A DNA stretch of 64,000 nt from Scardovia wiggsiae F0424 (GCF_000269605.1 NZ_AKCI01000001.1:1116001-1180000); one strand, 5' to 3'; positions 1-10,477 are shown, counted from the first letter of the stretch. A program made the numbers and translations. Notes: generated by a model not told the origin, from the letters alone.

Positions 1-3000
1 TTCGGGAAAGGTTCGCCTGTACGGCCGTCAAACAGCTGTGCCTTGCCGTCATCGCCAACAAGATAGTTGCCGTCACGGTCCGGGAGCGTCGTGTGGAGAA
101 GGCCGTGCATGGCATCTGTACGCACACCGTCGAAAACAGGTGTTGCCACATGGCTGTTAGGCCCGCCCTTTTCAGCGCCGGCGGGTATATGCTTCTTCCA
201 TTCAGCTTCCAGATCCGGATCAATACTAATATCCCAGCCGGAATGCGCGATCCATCCAAGATGGAGTTCAAGCACCTGGCCCAGGTTCATTCGGCTCGGC
301 ACACCAAGCGGATTGAGCATAATGTCAATAGGGGTGCCGTCCGCCAGGAACGGCATATCTTCTTCAGGGAGTATGCGGGAGATAACACCTTTATTCCCGT
401 GCCGCCCGGAGAGTTTATCGCCCTGGGTGATCTTACGGTGCTGCGCAACATAAACGCGGATCATCTGGTTGACGCCGGTCGGCAGCTCATCGCCTTCCTC
501 CTCGGCTTCTTCCTTGGTAATCTCTTTAATGGAGATCACAGTACCGCGTTCACCATGAGGCACCCTCAGGGAGGTATCGCGAACTTCGCGGCTCTTCTCG
601 CCAAAGATTGCACGCAGCAGGCGCTCTTCAGGGGTAAGCTCGGTCTCGCCCTTAGGCGTTACTTTGCCTACGAGAATATCGCCGGCCTCGACTTCAGCGC
701 CGATCCTGATGATCCCGCGCTCGTCAAGGTTAGCAACCGCATCCTCAGAAACGTTGGGAAGGTCGCGGGTGATCTCTTCAGCACCAAGCTTGGTTTCGCG
801 GGCATCGATCTCGAACTCTTCAATATGGATCGAGCTCAGCGTATCATCGCGTACCAGACGCTGCGAGATGATCACAGCATCTTCGTAGTTATAACCGTTC
901 CACGGCATAAAAGCAACGAGGAGGTTCTTGCCCAGCGCCATCTCACCCTGGTCAGTAGCAGGGCCGTCAGCAAGCACAGAGCCTTTCTCCACGCGCTCAC
1001 CCTTAGCAACCAGCGGTACCTGGTTGTAGCAGGTCATCTGGTTTGAACGCTGGAACTTGGTCAGCTTGTAGCTTGATGTGGTACCGTCATCATTCATAGT
1101 GCGGACAAGGTCAGCTGCTACATAGGTAACTACGCCGTCCTTATCAGCGATAACAACATCGCCTGAATCTACCGCTGCGCTCCATTCGCCGCCTGTACCG
1201 ACAAGCGGGCGCTCGGATTTCACCAGCGGGACGGCCTGGCGCTGCATGTTGGCACCCATCAGGGCGCGGTGCCCTTCATCATGCTCAAGGAACGGGATCA
1301 GCGAAGACCCTACGGATACCATCTGGCGCGGCGAGACGTCCATATAATCGACCTGGTTTACAGGCACATCTTCTGCTTCAGCGTCATCGTCGCGGACAAG
1401 TGCATTCCTGGTAAGGAAATCGCCGTTGGCGTCAAGTTCCTGGTTAGCCTGGGCAATAACATGCCCATGCTCCTGGTCAGCAGTCATATAGACGACATCA
1501 TTCGTGACATGCCCGTTTTCGACCTTACGGTACGGGGTCTCAATGAAACCGAACGGATTGATGCGCGCAAATGTAGACAGGCATCCGATAAGGCCGATAT
1601 TCGGGCCTTCAGGGGATTCGATAGGGCACATACGCCCGAAATGGGAAGGATGGACATCGCGCACTTCCATAGACGCGCGGTCACGCGACAAACCGCCGGG
1701 GCCGAGGGCGGACAGGCGGCGCTTGTTGGTCACGCTCGCCAGCGGGTTGTTCTGGTCAAGGAACTGCGACAGCTGGGATGTTCCGAAGAACTCTTTGATA
1801 GTTGCAGCTACCGGGCGGATATTCAGAAGGGACTGGGGGGTTATCGCCTCAGGGTCCTGGGTCGTCATACGCTCGCGGGCTACACGTTCCATACGGGACA
1901 GGCCCGTACGCAGCTGTGTCTGGATCAGCTCGCCCACCTGGCGGATACGGCGGTTGCCGAAATTATCAATATCATCCGTATCTACAGCAAGCTCGATATT
2001 CTTGCCGTCACGCCGCCCGGGGAAAGTATCCTTCCCGTCATGCAGGGTCACGAGATATTTCATCGTTGCAAGGATATCTTCGCGGGTAAGGCTGCGGTTC
2101 TGATAATCAGTGTCAAGTCCAAGCTTGCGGTTGATCTTGTACCGCCCAACGCGGGCCAGATCATAACGCTTGTTGTTGAAATAGAAGGACTCCAGAAGAT
2201 TACGCCCGGCTTCAGGGGTAGCTGTGTCCCCCGGGCGGATACGGCGGTAAAGCTCAGTCAGGGCCTGGTCCTGTGTGATCTCAGGCTCCTTGGACAGTGC
2301 CTCCATGACCAGCGGATAATCTTTGAAAGCCTCGGCGATCTCACTGCGGGTCATGCCTATAGCCTGAAGGAAGACTACAGCAGACTGCTTGCGCTTGCGG
2401 TCAATACGGACGCCGAGCACATCACGCTTGTCTATCTCGAACTCGAGCCATGCGCCGCGGCTCGGGATAATCTTCGCATCGAAAACTTCCTTATCCGATG
2501 TCCTGTCAGGGGTACGGCCAAAGTAAACACCCGGGGAACGTACCAGCTGGGATACGATAACGCGCTCGGTCCCACCGATAATAAAGGTGCCGTGCTTGGT
2601 CATCAGCGGGAAATCACCCATAAAAACGGTCTGTGACTTGATCTCGCCAGTATCATAATTCGTGAATTCCGCATTCACATACAGCGGGGCGGAATACGTC
2701 TGATCTTTTTCGCGGCATTCCTGGACAGTGTGGCGCGGCTCTTCAAAATAGGGGTCAGAGAAAGTCAGGGACATAGTCTGGGCAAAGTTTTCGACCGGGG
2801 AAATCTCATCGAAAACTTCCTGCAGGCCGGAGATATGCCCAACGGTATACGTACCGTTTTTCTCATCTTCTTCAACACATTTCTTCCAGCGCTCATTGCC
2901 TACCAGCCAGTCGAAACTGTTCGTCTGCACCCCCAGGAGGTCGGGGACAGAGATAGGTTCGCGGATAGATCCAAAATTAATGCGATCAGTTGCTTTACGG

Positions 3001-3068
3001 AGCTCAATATCATGCTCATCGGCATGGGCAAAAGGAGCCGCAGCACTTTGTTTCTTCTTCGCAGCCAA
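1..3068 (-). CDS. rpoB: DNA-directed RNA polymerase subunit beta (3' part outside the window)
   Basis: Beta subunit of core RNA polymerase; with beta-prime it forms the catalytic cleft. The gene begins at a TTG codon (3066-3068) giving [10 protein letters not shown], preceded by an AAGGA ribosome site about 7 bases upstream; no better ATG is in frame. 1022 codons are present and the frame is open to base 1, where it reads [15 protein letters not shown], so roughly the last 150 residues and rpoC lie outside. The rifamycin pocket reads [15 protein letters not shown] followed by [14 protein letters not shown] (residues 429-458). Residue 448, equivalent to E. coli His526, is Asn; residues matching Asp516 (438) and Ser531 (453) are unchanged. 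A promoter TTGACT-N16-TAGTAT lies about 130 bases upstream. Long plus-strand frames opposite this gene are shadows. Confidence 0.98.
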   Translation of the reverse strand, partial: MAAKKKQSAAAPFAHADEHDIELRKATDRINFGSIREPISVPDLLGVQTNSFDWLVGNERWKKCVEEDEKNGTYTVGHISGLQEVFDEISPVENFAQTMSLTFSDPYFEEPRHTVQECREKDQTYSAPLYVNAEFTNYDTGEIKSQTVFMGDFPLMTKHGTFIIGGTERVIVSQLVRSPGVYFGRTPDRTSDKEVFDAKIIPSRGAWLEFEIDKRDVLGVRIDRKRKQSAVVFLQAIGMTRSEIAEAFKDYPLVMEALSKEPEITQDQALTELYRRIRPGDTATPEAGRNLLESFYFNNKRYDLARVGRYKINRKLGLDTDYQNRSLTREDILATMKYLVTLHDGKDTFPGRRDGKNIELAVDTDDIDNFGNRRIRQVGELIQTQLRTGLSRMERVARERMTTQDPEAITPQSLLNIRPVAATIKEFFGTSQLSQFLDQNNPLASVTNKRRLSALGPGGLSRDRASMEVRDVHPSHFGRMCPIESPEGPNIGLIGCLSTFARINPFGFIETPYRKVENGHVTNDVVYMTADQEHGHVIAQANQELDANGDFLTRNALVRDDDAEAEDVPVNQVDYMDVSPRQMVSVGSSLIPFLEHDEGHRALMGANMQRQAVPLVKSERPLVGTGGEWSAAVDSGDVVIADKDGVVTYVAADLVRTMNDDGTTSSYKLTKFQRSNQMTCYNQVPLVAKGERVEKGSVLADGPATDQGEMALGKNLLVAFMPWNGYNYEDAVIISQRLVRDDTLSSIHIEEFEIDARETKLGAEEITRDLPNVSEDAVANLDERGIIRIGAEVEAGDILVGKVTPKGETELTPEERLLRAIFGEKSREVRDTSLRVPHGERGTVISIKEITKEEAEEEGDELPTGVNQMIRVYVAQHRKITQGDKLSGRHGNKGVISRILPEEDMPFLADGTPIDIMLNPLGVPSRMNLGQVLELHLGWIAHSGWDISIDPDLEAEWKKHIPAGAEKGGPNSHVATPVFDGVRTDAMHGLLHTTLPDRDGNYLVGDDGKAQLFDGRTGEPFP

Positions 3069-3192
3069 GGATATTCCTTCGTTTACTGTATTTCTGATTA
3101 CCTATTTGCAAACGCAGGCGACGAGCCGCTATATACTTCATCGCGGGCGTAAGCGAGAGTGCCCGCAATATGACACTTCTCAAAACATAACA

Positions 3193-3220
3193 ATACTAGC
3201 AGAGCATGCAGACCAGTCAA
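3193..3220 (-). promoter_or_regulatory. Candidate sigma-70 promoter of rpoB
   Basis: On the minus strand TTGACT (3215-3220) is followed after 16 bases by TAGTAT (3193-3198). This leaves a leader of about 120 bases before the rpoB TTG start. The leader can form a GC hairpin (GCGGGC with GCCCGC). The start point is inferred from the hexamers only. Confidence 0.55.
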
Positions 3221-3285
3221 GATCCCGCGGGGTTTTATGCTCCGGGGAAAAGAGGGCAGCGTAGCCCTGGCTATATATAAACACT

Positions 3286-3319
3286 GCTGTGGACCCCGGC
3301 TGATGCCGCGGCCCACAGC
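3286..3319 (-). terminator. Hairpin after tRNA-Ser, possible terminator
   Basis: An inverted repeat GCTGTGG / CCACAGC (3286-3292 and 3313-3319) with further GC pairing inside it lies just downstream of the tRNA-Ser gene. There is no clear T run after it, so it may be a processing hairpin rather than an intrinsic terminator. Confidence 0.4.
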
Positions 3320-3326
3320 ATACGTG

Positions 3327-3412
3327 CGGATGATGAGAGATTCGAACTCTCGGAGGTATTGAGCCTCACACGATTTCGAGTCGTGCTCCTTCGACCGCTC
3401 GGACAATCATCC
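3327..3412 (-). tRNA. tRNA-Ser, anticodon CGA
   Basis: The minus strand folds as a class II tRNA. The acceptor arms GGATGAT and ATCATCC pair, the anticodon stem is CACGA/TCGTG with loop CTCGAAA (anticodon CGA, reads UCG), there is a long variable arm, and the T arm contains GTTCGAATC. The discriminator is G and a full CCA is not encoded. It lies between the ABC exporter genes and rpoB on the same strand. Confidence 0.95.
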
Positions 3413-3494
3413 AAATACTGCCGCAGCCCCAACGGCTGCACGGCACGACATACTATTATGCCACACCCTCACAACTTCACTGGTCCCCGGAATG

Positions 3495-4250
3495 TCAGTA
3501 CCGCATATTGATCCCTGTTTTTCTGCCGTGCCGGATAATAACGGTAAACAGGGCATATCCGATAAGTATATAGGCAGCACTCTGAGCGGCAGCAGCCAGC
3601 CACTGTGCAGCAGATATGCCGGATGAGAATGATTCCTGCACAAGCTGGTAGCCATACTGGAGCGGCAGTACGCGCCCTATCCAAATTACCGGTGCAGGCA
3701 GGGCATCCAGCGGCACCACTATCCCCGACAGGAACATCAGCACATACGTAAACAGGTCCGAATACGCCTGCGTCCTCGTATAGACCACAGTGAGGGCCGC
3801 AGCAATAAGGGTGAAACCGAACAGACCGCATAAAATAATGATTATCAGCCCGGCACTGCTCCAGTTCAGGCCCATGGGGATACGCAGCACCGCGAACAGC
3901 ACTGCGATAAATACTGCGTCGATCATAACTGAGGCCAGCACCCATGTGAGAGTTTTCACAATAATCTGCCTGAGCAGCGACACAGGCCTGAGCATAAGCT
4001 GGGTGAACGTGCCGTCCTGCTTATCTGTCGAGATCGATATGCTCGCCTCGGTAATCATTGTTGATGCTGAGGCCCACAGGAAATAGCCGGCCCATGCTGC
4101 GGGGTTCGATCTGGCATCTGTCGATAAAGCAAACATGGCTATAAGCATCCCCGTCAGGACAAGGCCGGAAATATAATTGCTCAGATATTTCCTTGTTTCA
4201 CACCCGTAACGGTGGAATTCCGCAGCCAGCAGCAGCGCGAATTTACGCAT
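3495..4250 (-). CDS. ABC-2 type transporter permease
   Basis: Membrane subunit of an ABC exporter, 251 residues with about six hydrophobic segments (for example TGMLIAMFALS near residue 35, GLIIIILCGLFGFTLIAAAL near 135 and SAAYILIGYALFTVIIR near the C-terminus). The charged loop DKQDGTFTQLMLRPVS is typical of ABC-2 permeases. The start ATG overlaps the TAA stop of the ATPase gene by one base, so the two are translationally coupled. The substrate is not evident; drug, lipid or peptide export are all possible. A short GC hairpin (3423-3439) follows the gene but has no T run. Confidence 0.85.
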   Translation of the reverse strand: MRKFALLLAAEFHRYGCETRKYLSNYISGLVLTGMLIAMFALSTDARSNPAAWAGYFLWASASTMITEASISISTDKQDGTFTQLMLRPVSLLRQIIVKTLTWVLASVMIDAVFIAVLFAVLRIPMGLNWSSAGLIIIILCGLFGFTLIAAALTVVYTRTQAYSDLFTYVLMFLSGIVVPLDALPAPVIWIGRVLPLQYGYQLVQESFSSGISAAQWLAAAAQSAAYILIGYALFTVIIRHGRKTGINMRY

Positions 4251-5059
4251 TATCTTCCGTCCTCCCCTTCCATGTCATTGATATTGCCATCATTGTCAAA
4301 AATATCCAGGAGTATCTGTTCAAGCGTCCGTCCCCCGGCTCCCCCGCTGCCGCCGGATACCCCAGAAGGGCTGTGGGTACGGATAAATTCCTGATAGTCC
4401 CCCGACCATCTTACTGTGCCTTGTGAAATCAGGACAATATCATCAGCGAGGTCTTCTATCACCTCAGACTGGTGCGAAGCAATAATGATCCCCACACCAT
4501 GCTGGGCCAGCTGCCTGACAGCCCTCAGGAAATCGCGCTTGGCGACTACGTCCAGCCCAAGTGTAGGTTCATCAAGGATAAGCACCTCAGGCTGCGGGAT
4601 CATGGCAGTGACCAGCGCCAGTTTCTGCTGGGTCCCGCGCGACCAGTCGCCTACAGGCTTATCCATATGCTCTGTCAGTTTCAGGGAATCCATAAGGCTG
4701 ACGGACCGCCCTTTCACTTCCTTATGCGAGAAACCGTACAAAGCGCCCTGGTAGTACAGGTTATCCCAGCCGCTGAGGAACATATATGTCAAAGATGAAT
4801 CTTCAAGTACGCATGACAGATGTGAATACAGGCTGCTCCCCCATTTGTCAAGGGGTTTCCCTTTGAATGCTACCGTCCCCGAGGTGGGGGCTATCAGTCC
4901 GCACATCATGCGCAAGGTTGTGCTTTTACCAGCCCCATTAGGGCCAAGAAGCCCAAGGATGCGCCCCGGGACGATATCCAGATCCATCCCGGAAACTGCA
5001 TAATGTGCGTTGAACTCTTTAGATATAGTGCGCGCACTGAGAACACTGCTGCTGTTCAT
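4250..5059 (-). CDS. ABC transporter ATP-binding protein
   Basis: Nucleotide-binding subunit that powers the downstream permease. Walker A is GPNGAGKST, a variant ABC signature is WSRGTQQKLALV, and Walker B is VLILDEPTLGLD, followed by the H-loop ASHQSEV. The frame is open to 5098, but the upstream ATG has no ribosome site, whereas ATG at 5059 (MNSSSVLSA) follows a GCAGG sequence at suitable distance, so the shorter 269-residue form is preferred. The C-terminus has a Gly/Ser-rich linker (SPSGVSGGSGGAGGR) before a short acidic tail. Order ATPase then permease with one-base overlap indicates one transcript. Confidence 0.9.
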   Translation of the reverse strand: MNSSSVLSARTISKEFNAHYAVSGMDLDIVPGRILGLLGPNGAGKSTTLRMMCGLIAPTSGTVAFKGKPLDKWGSSLYSHLSCVLEDSSLTYMFLSGWDNLYYQGALYGFSHKEVKGRSVSLMDSLKLTEHMDKPVGDWSRGTQQKLALVTAMIPQPEVLILDEPTLGLDVVAKRDFLRAVRQLAQHGVGIIIASHQSEVIEDLADDIVLISQGTVRWSGDYQEFIRTHSPSGVSGGSGGAGGRTLEQILLDIFDNDGNINDMEGEDGR

Positions 5060-5189
5060 ATAACCTGCCCTGTCCTGAATGGACCGCCTGTACTGCATCT
5101 ATAGCGCATGAGCTGTTATGCCGGCACTATTGCCCTATACTTTCCTCCCGCATATCATAAAACGTGCTGTGTACTGCCTCCGGCATCAT

Positions 5190-6182
5190 TCAGGCCAGCG
5201 TGCGCCTGGCCCGGACCGCATCAGCCCTTGCCTTCAGCAGGTTTTCCGCCGGATAGTTCACCCGTTCAAGGGTGAGGCCGCAAGCGGGGGCAGGACCGGT
5301 CGCCCCTTCACGCACAGGATGGGCAAGTTTCTGCCTGAACCATGCCGTATCCTTTTTGCCCATCCCTATCTGGATGCTGGCATTGACCAGCGAACGGACC
5401 ATATTCCGCGCAAAAGCATCGGCAATAACGGTAAATTCAAGCAAACCGGATTCCACCGCCGTAACGGCATACGCGCTGGCCGCCTCCTCTGTGCCTTCTG
5501 CGCCCTTGCCCTCCGGCTCTGAGCCGACAGCCCGTGTCAGGCCCGGCCGGGCCTCTCCATGGTATACGGAATCCGCCAGGACGGCAGGTTTTATACGCTG
5601 CCACACGGCAAATTTGACTTCCCGGATAGTTGTGCCGCCCGGGTTCGGTGAAGCGAAAGAGCCGAAATCATGCAGGCCGACAGCATATCCCATTGCTTTA
5701 TTCATTTTCTTGCTGTCAAGCCTGCAGCGGATCGGCAGGACGAACTTCCGCATCCGGGGGTCATACCGGGACGCGCTGTCTGCCACACGGTATACATATA
5801 CGCGGTCGGAGGCAGAAAACCGCGCATCAAAGCCTTCGGGGGCGGGAGATATTTTCCTGACCGCGATATCAGGCGGAAGTATCCCCTGCAGACGGTATGC
5901 GAGTGCATCCCACGGTGCGTACAGGCTGCGGTCCAGATGCCCAACAGCACGGCCAAGGATATCATCATCAATATCACAGTGGCATACCTGCCCGGATGCA
6001 TGCACCCCGGCATCTGTCCGCCCTGCAACGGTAAGCCCGATACCCGGCTGCCCCGCCCTGTCCAGATGGAGCACTGTATTGACAGCTGTTTCCAGTTCCC
6101 CCTGCACAGTGCGCTGGCCCCGCTGTTTCGCCCACCCATGAAAATCGGTACCGTCATATGCACAATCTATCCGCAGTCTCAT
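5190..6182 (-). CDS. truA: tRNA pseudouridine synthase A
   Basis: Isomerises uridines 38-40 in the anticodon arm of tRNAs. The catalytic aspartate is in AGRTDAGVHASG (Asp57) and the N-terminal CAYDGTDFHGW is typical of the family. At 330 residues it is longer than the usual 250-290; the excess is a Gly/Glu/Ala-rich insert around residues 205-235 (SEPEGKGAEGTEEAA). It follows rplQ, as in many actinobacteria, but a good terminator (6255-6284) separates the two, so it may depend on read-through or its own promoter. Confidence 0.95.
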   Translation of the reverse strand: MRLRIDCAYDGTDFHGWAKQRGQRTVQGELETAVNTVLHLDRAGQPGIGLTVAGRTDAGVHASGQVCHCDIDDDILGRAVGHLDRSLYAPWDALAYRLQGILPPDIAVRKISPAPEGFDARFSASDRVYVYRVADSASRYDPRMRKFVLPIRCRLDSKKMNKAMGYAVGLHDFGSFASPNPGGTTIREVKFAVWQRIKPAVLADSVYHGEARPGLTRAVGSEPEGKGAEGTEEAASAYAVTAVESGLLEFTVIADAFARNMVRSLVNASIQIGMGKKDTAWFRQKLAHPVREGATGPAPACGLTLERVNYPAENLLKARADAVRARRTLA

Positions 6183-6254
6183 ACCCCATATCTTTCCATA
6201 TGCGTCCGAGAATCCCGGGAATACAGCGCAGCCTGGCTCCCGGGTATATATAAC

Positions 6255-6284
6255 AAAAACCCGGGGTATTGATCCCGGGCTTTT
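6255..6284 (-). terminator. Rho-independent terminator after rplQ
   Basis: On the minus strand AAAA-GCCCGGG is followed by an 8-base loop and CCCGGG-TTTTT. The T run (6255-6259 as AAAAA on plus) follows the stem directly. It sits 40 bases after the rplQ stop and ends the alpha operon transcript ahead of truA. Confidence 0.8.
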
Positions 6285-6324
6285 GTTCTAAACCGGTTTT
6301 ATGGCATCCGGCCAGAGAAGGGAT

Positions 6325-7074
6325 TTATTTATTGTCCTTCTTATCAGCCTCGCTGCCAGCATCAGATTTTTCCGTATCCTTTTTAGCCGCAGGTTTTGCA
6401 GCAGGCTTCTTCGCGGAAGCTGCCTTTTTGGCCGCAGGTTTCGCGGCAGACGGTTTTTCGGCAGAAGTTTCCTTCTTAGCTGCATCGTCAGCTTTATCAG
6501 CCTTTTTAGCAGCGGGCTTCTTAGCCGCCGGCTTTGTGCCTGCAGCCTCGGCGGTTTTATCGGACACCTTGGCATCTGCCTTTTCTGCTGCAGAAGTTTC
6601 AGCTCCGGCCTCAGGCCCTTCCTTGGCTTTGTCAGCTTCCCCAGTGTCCTCAGGGAGCTTCGCAGCAGACTTTGCAGCCGCTTCAGCTTCCTTCACCGCA
6701 GCTTTCCTGGCGGATACCGACTCTGTAACAAGCTCAATAACAGCCATCGGGGCTGAGTCTCCCTGGCGCGGAGCAATCTTAATGATGCGGGTGTAACCGC
6801 CTTCACGCTGCTCCATCTGCTGGGCGATCTCAGTGAACAGCTTGTGGACCACTGATTTATTGCGGACAATGCGAAGCACACGGCGGCGCGAATTCAGATC
6901 ACCACGCTTGGCGAAGGTGATAAGGCGTTCCGCAAGCGGACGCAAACGCTTTGCCTTCGGCAGGGTAGTTTTAATCTGGCCGTGTTCATACAGGCTTGTA
7001 GCCATGTTTGCCAGCATCAGGCGTTCATGTGCCGGGCTTGAAGCCAGGCGCGGCCCTTTCTTTGGTTGTGGCAT
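6325..7074 (-). CDS. rplQ: 50S ribosomal protein L17 with long Lys/Ala C-terminal tail
   Basis: L17 lines the polypeptide exit region of the large subunit. Residues 1-120 are a normal L17 ([38 protein letters not shown]). The protein then continues to residue 249 with about 125 residues made almost wholly of Ala, Lys, Glu, Asp and Pro, including histone-H1-like [10 protein letters not shown] and [14 protein letters not shown] runs, and ends in KKDNK. L17 is normally about 120-130 residues, so the gene is doubled in length by a tail. Last gene of the alpha operon, directly after rpoA. Confidence 0.95.
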   Translation of the reverse strand: MPQPKKGPRLASSPAHERLMLANMATSLYEHGQIKTTLPKAKRLRPLAERLITFAKRGDLNSRRRVLRIVRNKSVVHKLFTEIAQQMEQREGGYTRIIKIAPRQGDSAPMAVIELVTESVSARKAAVKEAEAAAKSAAKLPEDTGEADKAKEGPEAGAETSAAEKADAKVSDKTAEAAGTKPAAKKPAAKKADKADDAAKKETSAEKPSAAKPAAKKAASAKKPAAKPAAKKDTEKSDAGSEADKKDNK

Positions 7075-7147
7075 AATTCTCCTTTCCGAGGCAGGTGGGC
7101 ATCAGCCCGAACATCTGCTCGGTTCTTACATTAATGATCTTACGGGT

Positions 7148-8143
7148 TCAGATATCTTCAGGGCTGAAGAAATTGCCGTCGTTAAGATCTATCTGGTCAA
7201 GCCCCAACGGCGACTGCTTCAAAGAAAGCCCCATACTGGTAAGCTTGTCTTTGACCTCGTCAATAGACTTCTGACCGAAATTGCGGATGTCAAGCAGATC
7301 CTGTTCGGAACGTTTGACCAGTTCGCCAATGGTGTGGATGCCTTCACGCTTCAGGCAGTTATAAGAGCGCTGAGTGAGGTTAAGGTCCTCAATAGGGACC
7401 TCCATCTGAGGATCAGCCTCTTCAACCACCGGTGCCGCACCGATTTCAACACCCTCAGCCTGGTTATTAAGCTCATGGAACAGCCCGAACAGCTCAACGA
7501 GCGTAGAACCGGCAGAAGCGACAGCATCACGGGGTGTGATGGCCGGCTTCGTCTCTACATCCACGATGAGCCTGTCAAAATCGGTACGCTGCTCCACACG
7601 GGTAGCCTCTACCTTATAGCTCACCTTAAGCACGGGGGAATAAATGGAATCAACCGGGATACGGCCGATCTCATCGTTTTCCTGCTTATTCATCTGAGCG
7701 GGCACGTATCCGCGGCCACGCTCCACTGTGAACTCAACCTCAAGTTCGCCGTCTTCAGCAAGGGTTGCAATGTGAAGGTCAGGGTTTGCAATCACTACGC
7801 CTGCAGGAGGCGTAATATCTGCCGCTGTCGCTTCGCCCTCGCCGCTTTTGCGGAGATACATAACGACTGGTTCGTCGTATTCAGAGGTGAGTACCAGTTC
7901 TTTAATATTCAAAAGAATTTCAGTAACGTCTTCTTTGACACCCGGCAGAGTTGTAAACTCGTGGAGCGCCCCGGTAAGACGGACTGATGTCACTGCTGCC
8001 CCAGGGATAGAGCTCAAAAGAGTACGGCGCAATGAGTTACCCAGTGTGTACCCAAAGCCCGGCTCCAGCGGCTCAATCGTAAAGCGTGAACGCTGCGGGG
8101 TAATTTGTTCCTCAGTAAGTGACGGACGCTGTGCAATAAGCAC
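7148..8143 (-). CDS. rpoA: DNA-directed RNA polymerase subunit alpha
   Basis: 331 residues. The N-terminal assembly domain ([18 protein letters not shown], residues 31-48) dimerises and nucleates the core enzyme; the C-terminal domain ([18 protein letters not shown], then [16 protein letters not shown]) contacts UP elements and activators. Start is GTG (MLIAQRP) with an AAAGGA ribosome site. An acidic C-terminal end ([13 protein letters not shown]) follows the CTD. Lies between rpsK and rplQ in the alpha operon. Confidence 0.98.
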   Translation of the reverse strand: MLIAQRPSLTEEQITPQRSRFTIEPLEPGFGYTLGNSLRRTLLSSIPGAAVTSVRLTGALHEFTTLPGVKEDVTEILLNIKELVLTSEYDEPVVMYLRKSGEGEATAADITPPAGVVIANPDLHIATLAEDGELEVEFTVERGRGYVPAQMNKQENDEIGRIPVDSIYSPVLKVSYKVEATRVEQRTDFDRLIVDVETKPAITPRDAVASAGSTLVELFGLFHELNNQAEGVEIGAAPVVEEADPQMEVPIEDLNLTQRSYNCLKREGIHTIGELVKRSEQDLLDIRNFGQKSIDEVKDKLTSMGLSLKQSPLGLDQIDLNDGNFFSPEDI

Positions 8144-8220
8144 GTTATATCCTTTCAGCTAGATTGGCTGTGCACGTACCAATCAATGCGGGTTGGATGG
8201 TATTTCTACGTCTTAGTGCT

Positions 8221-8619
8221 TCAGACGCGGCGACGCTTCGGAGGGCGAACGCCATTGAATGCCTGAGGTGTACGGTCAGTAATGGAACCGACCTCCAGAC
8301 CTGCAGACTGCAGGGAACGGATCGCGGTTTCACGGCCTGAACCCGGTCCCTTAACGAAAACGTCAACCTTCTTGACGCCATGTTCCTGTGCCTTACGGGC
8401 TGCCGCTTCTGCAGCCATACCCGCTGCGTAAGGCGTAGACTTACGCGAGCCCTTGAAACCTACATCACCGCCGGATGCCCAGGATACAACTGCACCGGAC
8501 GGATCGGTGATAGAGATGATCGTATTGTTAAATGTTGATTTAATATGCGCCTGGCCAACAGGTACCGACTTGCGGTCCTTGCGGCGGGGTTTGCGCGAGG
8601 CTTGCTTTGTAGCTGCCAT
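8221..8619 (-). CDS. rpsK: 30S ribosomal protein S11
   Basis: S11 sits on the platform of the 30S subunit and contacts the E-site mRNA. 132 residues with the family signature [15 protein letters not shown] and C-terminal [20 protein letters not shown]. Preceded by rpsM, followed by rpoA. Length is normal for the family. Confidence 0.98.
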   Translation of the reverse strand: MAATKQASRKPRRKDRKSVPVGQAHIKSTFNNTIISITDPSGAVVSWASGGDVGFKGSRKSTPYAAGMAAEAAARKAQEHGVKKVDVFVKGPGSGRETAIRSLQSAGLEVGSITDRTPQAFNGVRPPKRRRV

Positions 8620-8689
8620 TAACCCTCGTTTCCTTTAGCGATTACGTCAGTTATAGTTTTCTATAAACTGCCGGCTCTTAAGCTCCTGC

Positions 8690-9064
8690 TTAAGCAGCCT
8701 TCTTCTTACCTGCAACTGTGCGCTTTGGACCTTTACGGGTACGCGCATTTGTTTTTGTACGCTGGCCGCGTACAGGCAGATGCCTGCGGTGGCGGATACC
8801 TTGATAGCAGTTGATCTGTATCTTACGACGAATATCTGCATCGATTTCACGACGCAGGTCACCCTCAATCTTGTAATTGCCTTCAAGGTAATCACGAAGC
8901 TGAATGAGCTGCTCGTCAGTCAGATCTTTGACGCGGATATCTGGTGAAACACCAGTCGCCTCGAGTGTCTCTTTTGCACGAGTACGCCCTACACCGAAAA
9001 TATAGGTGAGTGCCACTTCGATGCGCTTCTCATTGGGGATGTCGACTCCGGCAAGACGTGCCAT
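8690..9064 (-). CDS. rpsM: 30S ribosomal protein S13
   Basis: S13 is at the head of the 30S subunit and touches the P-site tRNA and the 50S bridge. The frame is open to 9112, but the family start [14 protein letters not shown] is at ATG 9064, giving 124 residues. The C-terminal [21 protein letters not shown] is the basic tail that reaches the decoding site. Confidence 0.97.
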   Translation of the reverse strand: MARLAGVDIPNEKRIEVALTYIFGVGRTRAKETLEATGVSPDIRVKDLTDEQLIQLRDYLEGNYKIEGDLRREIDADIRRKIQINCYQGIRHRRHLPVRGQRTKTNARTRKGPKRTVAGKKKAA

Positions 9065-9185
9065 TGCGATTCCTTCTGTTCCTACGGAGATCGTGCACCT
9101 AACCGTCCGCATATGCGGCCTAAGTCTCCGTACTTAGGGTTCAGCTTCTGCTGTGGCCAGGTGCCTTACTGTGCCGCTGTGTCTG

Positions 9186-9299
9186 CTAGCCCTGACGCTG
9201 CTTATGACGCGGGTTTTCACAGATCACCATGACGCGGCCGTGGCGGCGGATAACGCGGCATTTCTCGCAGATCCGCTTTACACTTGGACTAACCTTCAT
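9186..9299 (-). CDS. rpmJ: 50S ribosomal protein L36
   Basis: 37-residue zinc-binding ribosomal protein, [19 protein letters not shown] through to a KQRQG end. Zinc ligands are Cys11, Cys14, Cys27 and His32, so this is the zinc-containing (C+) form. It lies between infA and rpsM, the usual place. Confidence 0.96.
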   Translation of the reverse strand: MKVSPSVKRICEKCRVIRRHGRVMVICENPRHKQRQG

Positions 9300-9349
9300 G
9301 GCTTTCCTTTTTCTTGTATTACCTGTGTACTGCGTACATGCGTAATAAA

Positions 9350-9568
9350 TTACTTGTATCGGTACGTAATACGTCCACGAGTCAGGTCGTAAGGGCTCAT
9401 TTCCAGCACCACACGATCCTGCGGAAGGATGCGGATATAATTCTTGCGCATCTTTCCGGAAATAGTAGCCAGTACGATGTGCTTGTTCTCAAGTTCCACA
9501 CGGAACATAGCATTCGGCAGAGCCTCAATGACCCGGCCTTCAACCTCAATCACATCATTTTTCGCCAT
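9350..9568 (-). CDS. infA: Translation initiation factor IF-1
   Basis: 72-residue OB-fold protein that binds the A site of the 30S subunit during initiation: [20 protein letters not shown], then [19 protein letters not shown], ending GRITYRYK. First gene of the alpha operon here. A TATACT -10-like hexamer (9629-9634 as AGTATA) about 60 bases upstream suggests its own promoter, though no good -35 was found. Confidence 0.98.
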   Translation of the reverse strand: MAKNDVIEVEGRVIEALPNAMFRVELENKHIVLATISGKMRKNYIRILPQDRVVLEMSPYDLTRGRITYRYK

Positions 9569-9719
9569 ATATCTCGTTTTCCTCGTTATGAATTACTATG
9601 CGTTCCCTATATGAAAACACACCAAACAAGTATAATAACATAATAAAGCGACGAACTGCATGTTACTGCGATTCGCCGCTGTGCCCAAGCCGGGGATGCC
9701 AGGCTCCGATTATCTGCTA

Positions 9720-10415
9720 TTACTGCGCCGAGGGCGAGGGGGCGGCAGGAGCTGAGGGAGTACCATCCGGAGCTGCAGCTGCAGGGGGATCCCCTGCGCC
9801 AGGGGTATCGGAGGCATCCGGTGTGCTGCCGGTATTGAAGCTGACCTGCGGCACTTCACGGTCCCTGGCCTCAGTAACGGAGAAGCTGTCGGCCTTCTCA
9901 AAATGGAACATCCCGGCAATAATATTGGACGGGAAAACTTCCAGCCGTGTATTGTACTTCATAACAACATCATTATAGAACTGGCGGGCATAAGCAATCT
10001 TCTGCTCAAGCTCGGAAAGCTTGTTCTGCAGGTCAAGGAAATTCTGATTCGCCTTAAGCTCCGGATAATTTTCAGCAGTTGCGAGGACATTGACAATAGC
10101 ACGGCCAAGCGCAGTCTCTGCAGCTGCGCGCTGGTTGACATTGCCGCTGGCCACGGCATCGCGCACGCCCGCCCGCGCCCTGGTCACCTCTTCAAAAACT
10201 GAAGATTCATGTGAAGCATATCCCTGGACAGTTGCAACAAGATTAGGGATCAGATCCGCCCGCTGCTTAAGCTGGACGTCAATCTGGGCCCAGCCATTCT
10301 TTACACGGTTGCGCAGGGCAACAAGGTTATTGTAGCCGCTTATTGCCCACAGGATAATGGCGACCACAATAACCACCACTACAATCCCAATAATTAAGCC
10401 TGTACTCATTATCAC
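9720..10415 (-). CDS. LemA family membrane protein
   Basis: 231 residues: one N-terminal membrane helix (residues 6-26), then the LemA signature GYNNLVALRNRVKNGWAQIDVQLKQR (written here in parts: GYNNLVALRNR, NGWAQIDVQLKQR) and DLIPNLVATVQGYASHE, followed by long amphipathic helices. The last 40 residues are Pro/Ala/Ser-rich. LemA proteins are usually paired with a DUF2207 protein, as here. The start may be GTG at 10415 or ATG at 10409; both have a plausible ribosome site. Function of the family is not settled. Confidence 0.88.
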   Translation of the reverse strand: MIMSTGLIIGIVVVVIVVAIILWAISGYNNLVALRNRVKNGWAQIDVQLKQRADLIPNLVATVQGYASHESSVFEEVTRARAGVRDAVASGNVNQRAAAETALGRAIVNVLATAENYPELKANQNFLDLQNKLSELEQKIAYARQFYNDVVMKYNTRLEVFPSNIIAGMFHFEKADSFSVTEARDREVPQVSFNTGSTPDASDTPGAGDPPAAAAPDGTPSAPAAPSPSAQ

Positions 10416-10477
10416 ACCTATTACCTTTCAATGAGTCGGATTATATTTACCTATAGTACAGCACACCTGCTATCCGG

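Noticed and set aside
93-2636. Long plus-strand ORFs of 317 and 455 codons opposite rpoB
   Set aside because: They are antisense frames of a highly conserved gene, show no domain-like sequence and no ribosome sites; GC-biased codon use in rpoB keeps them open.
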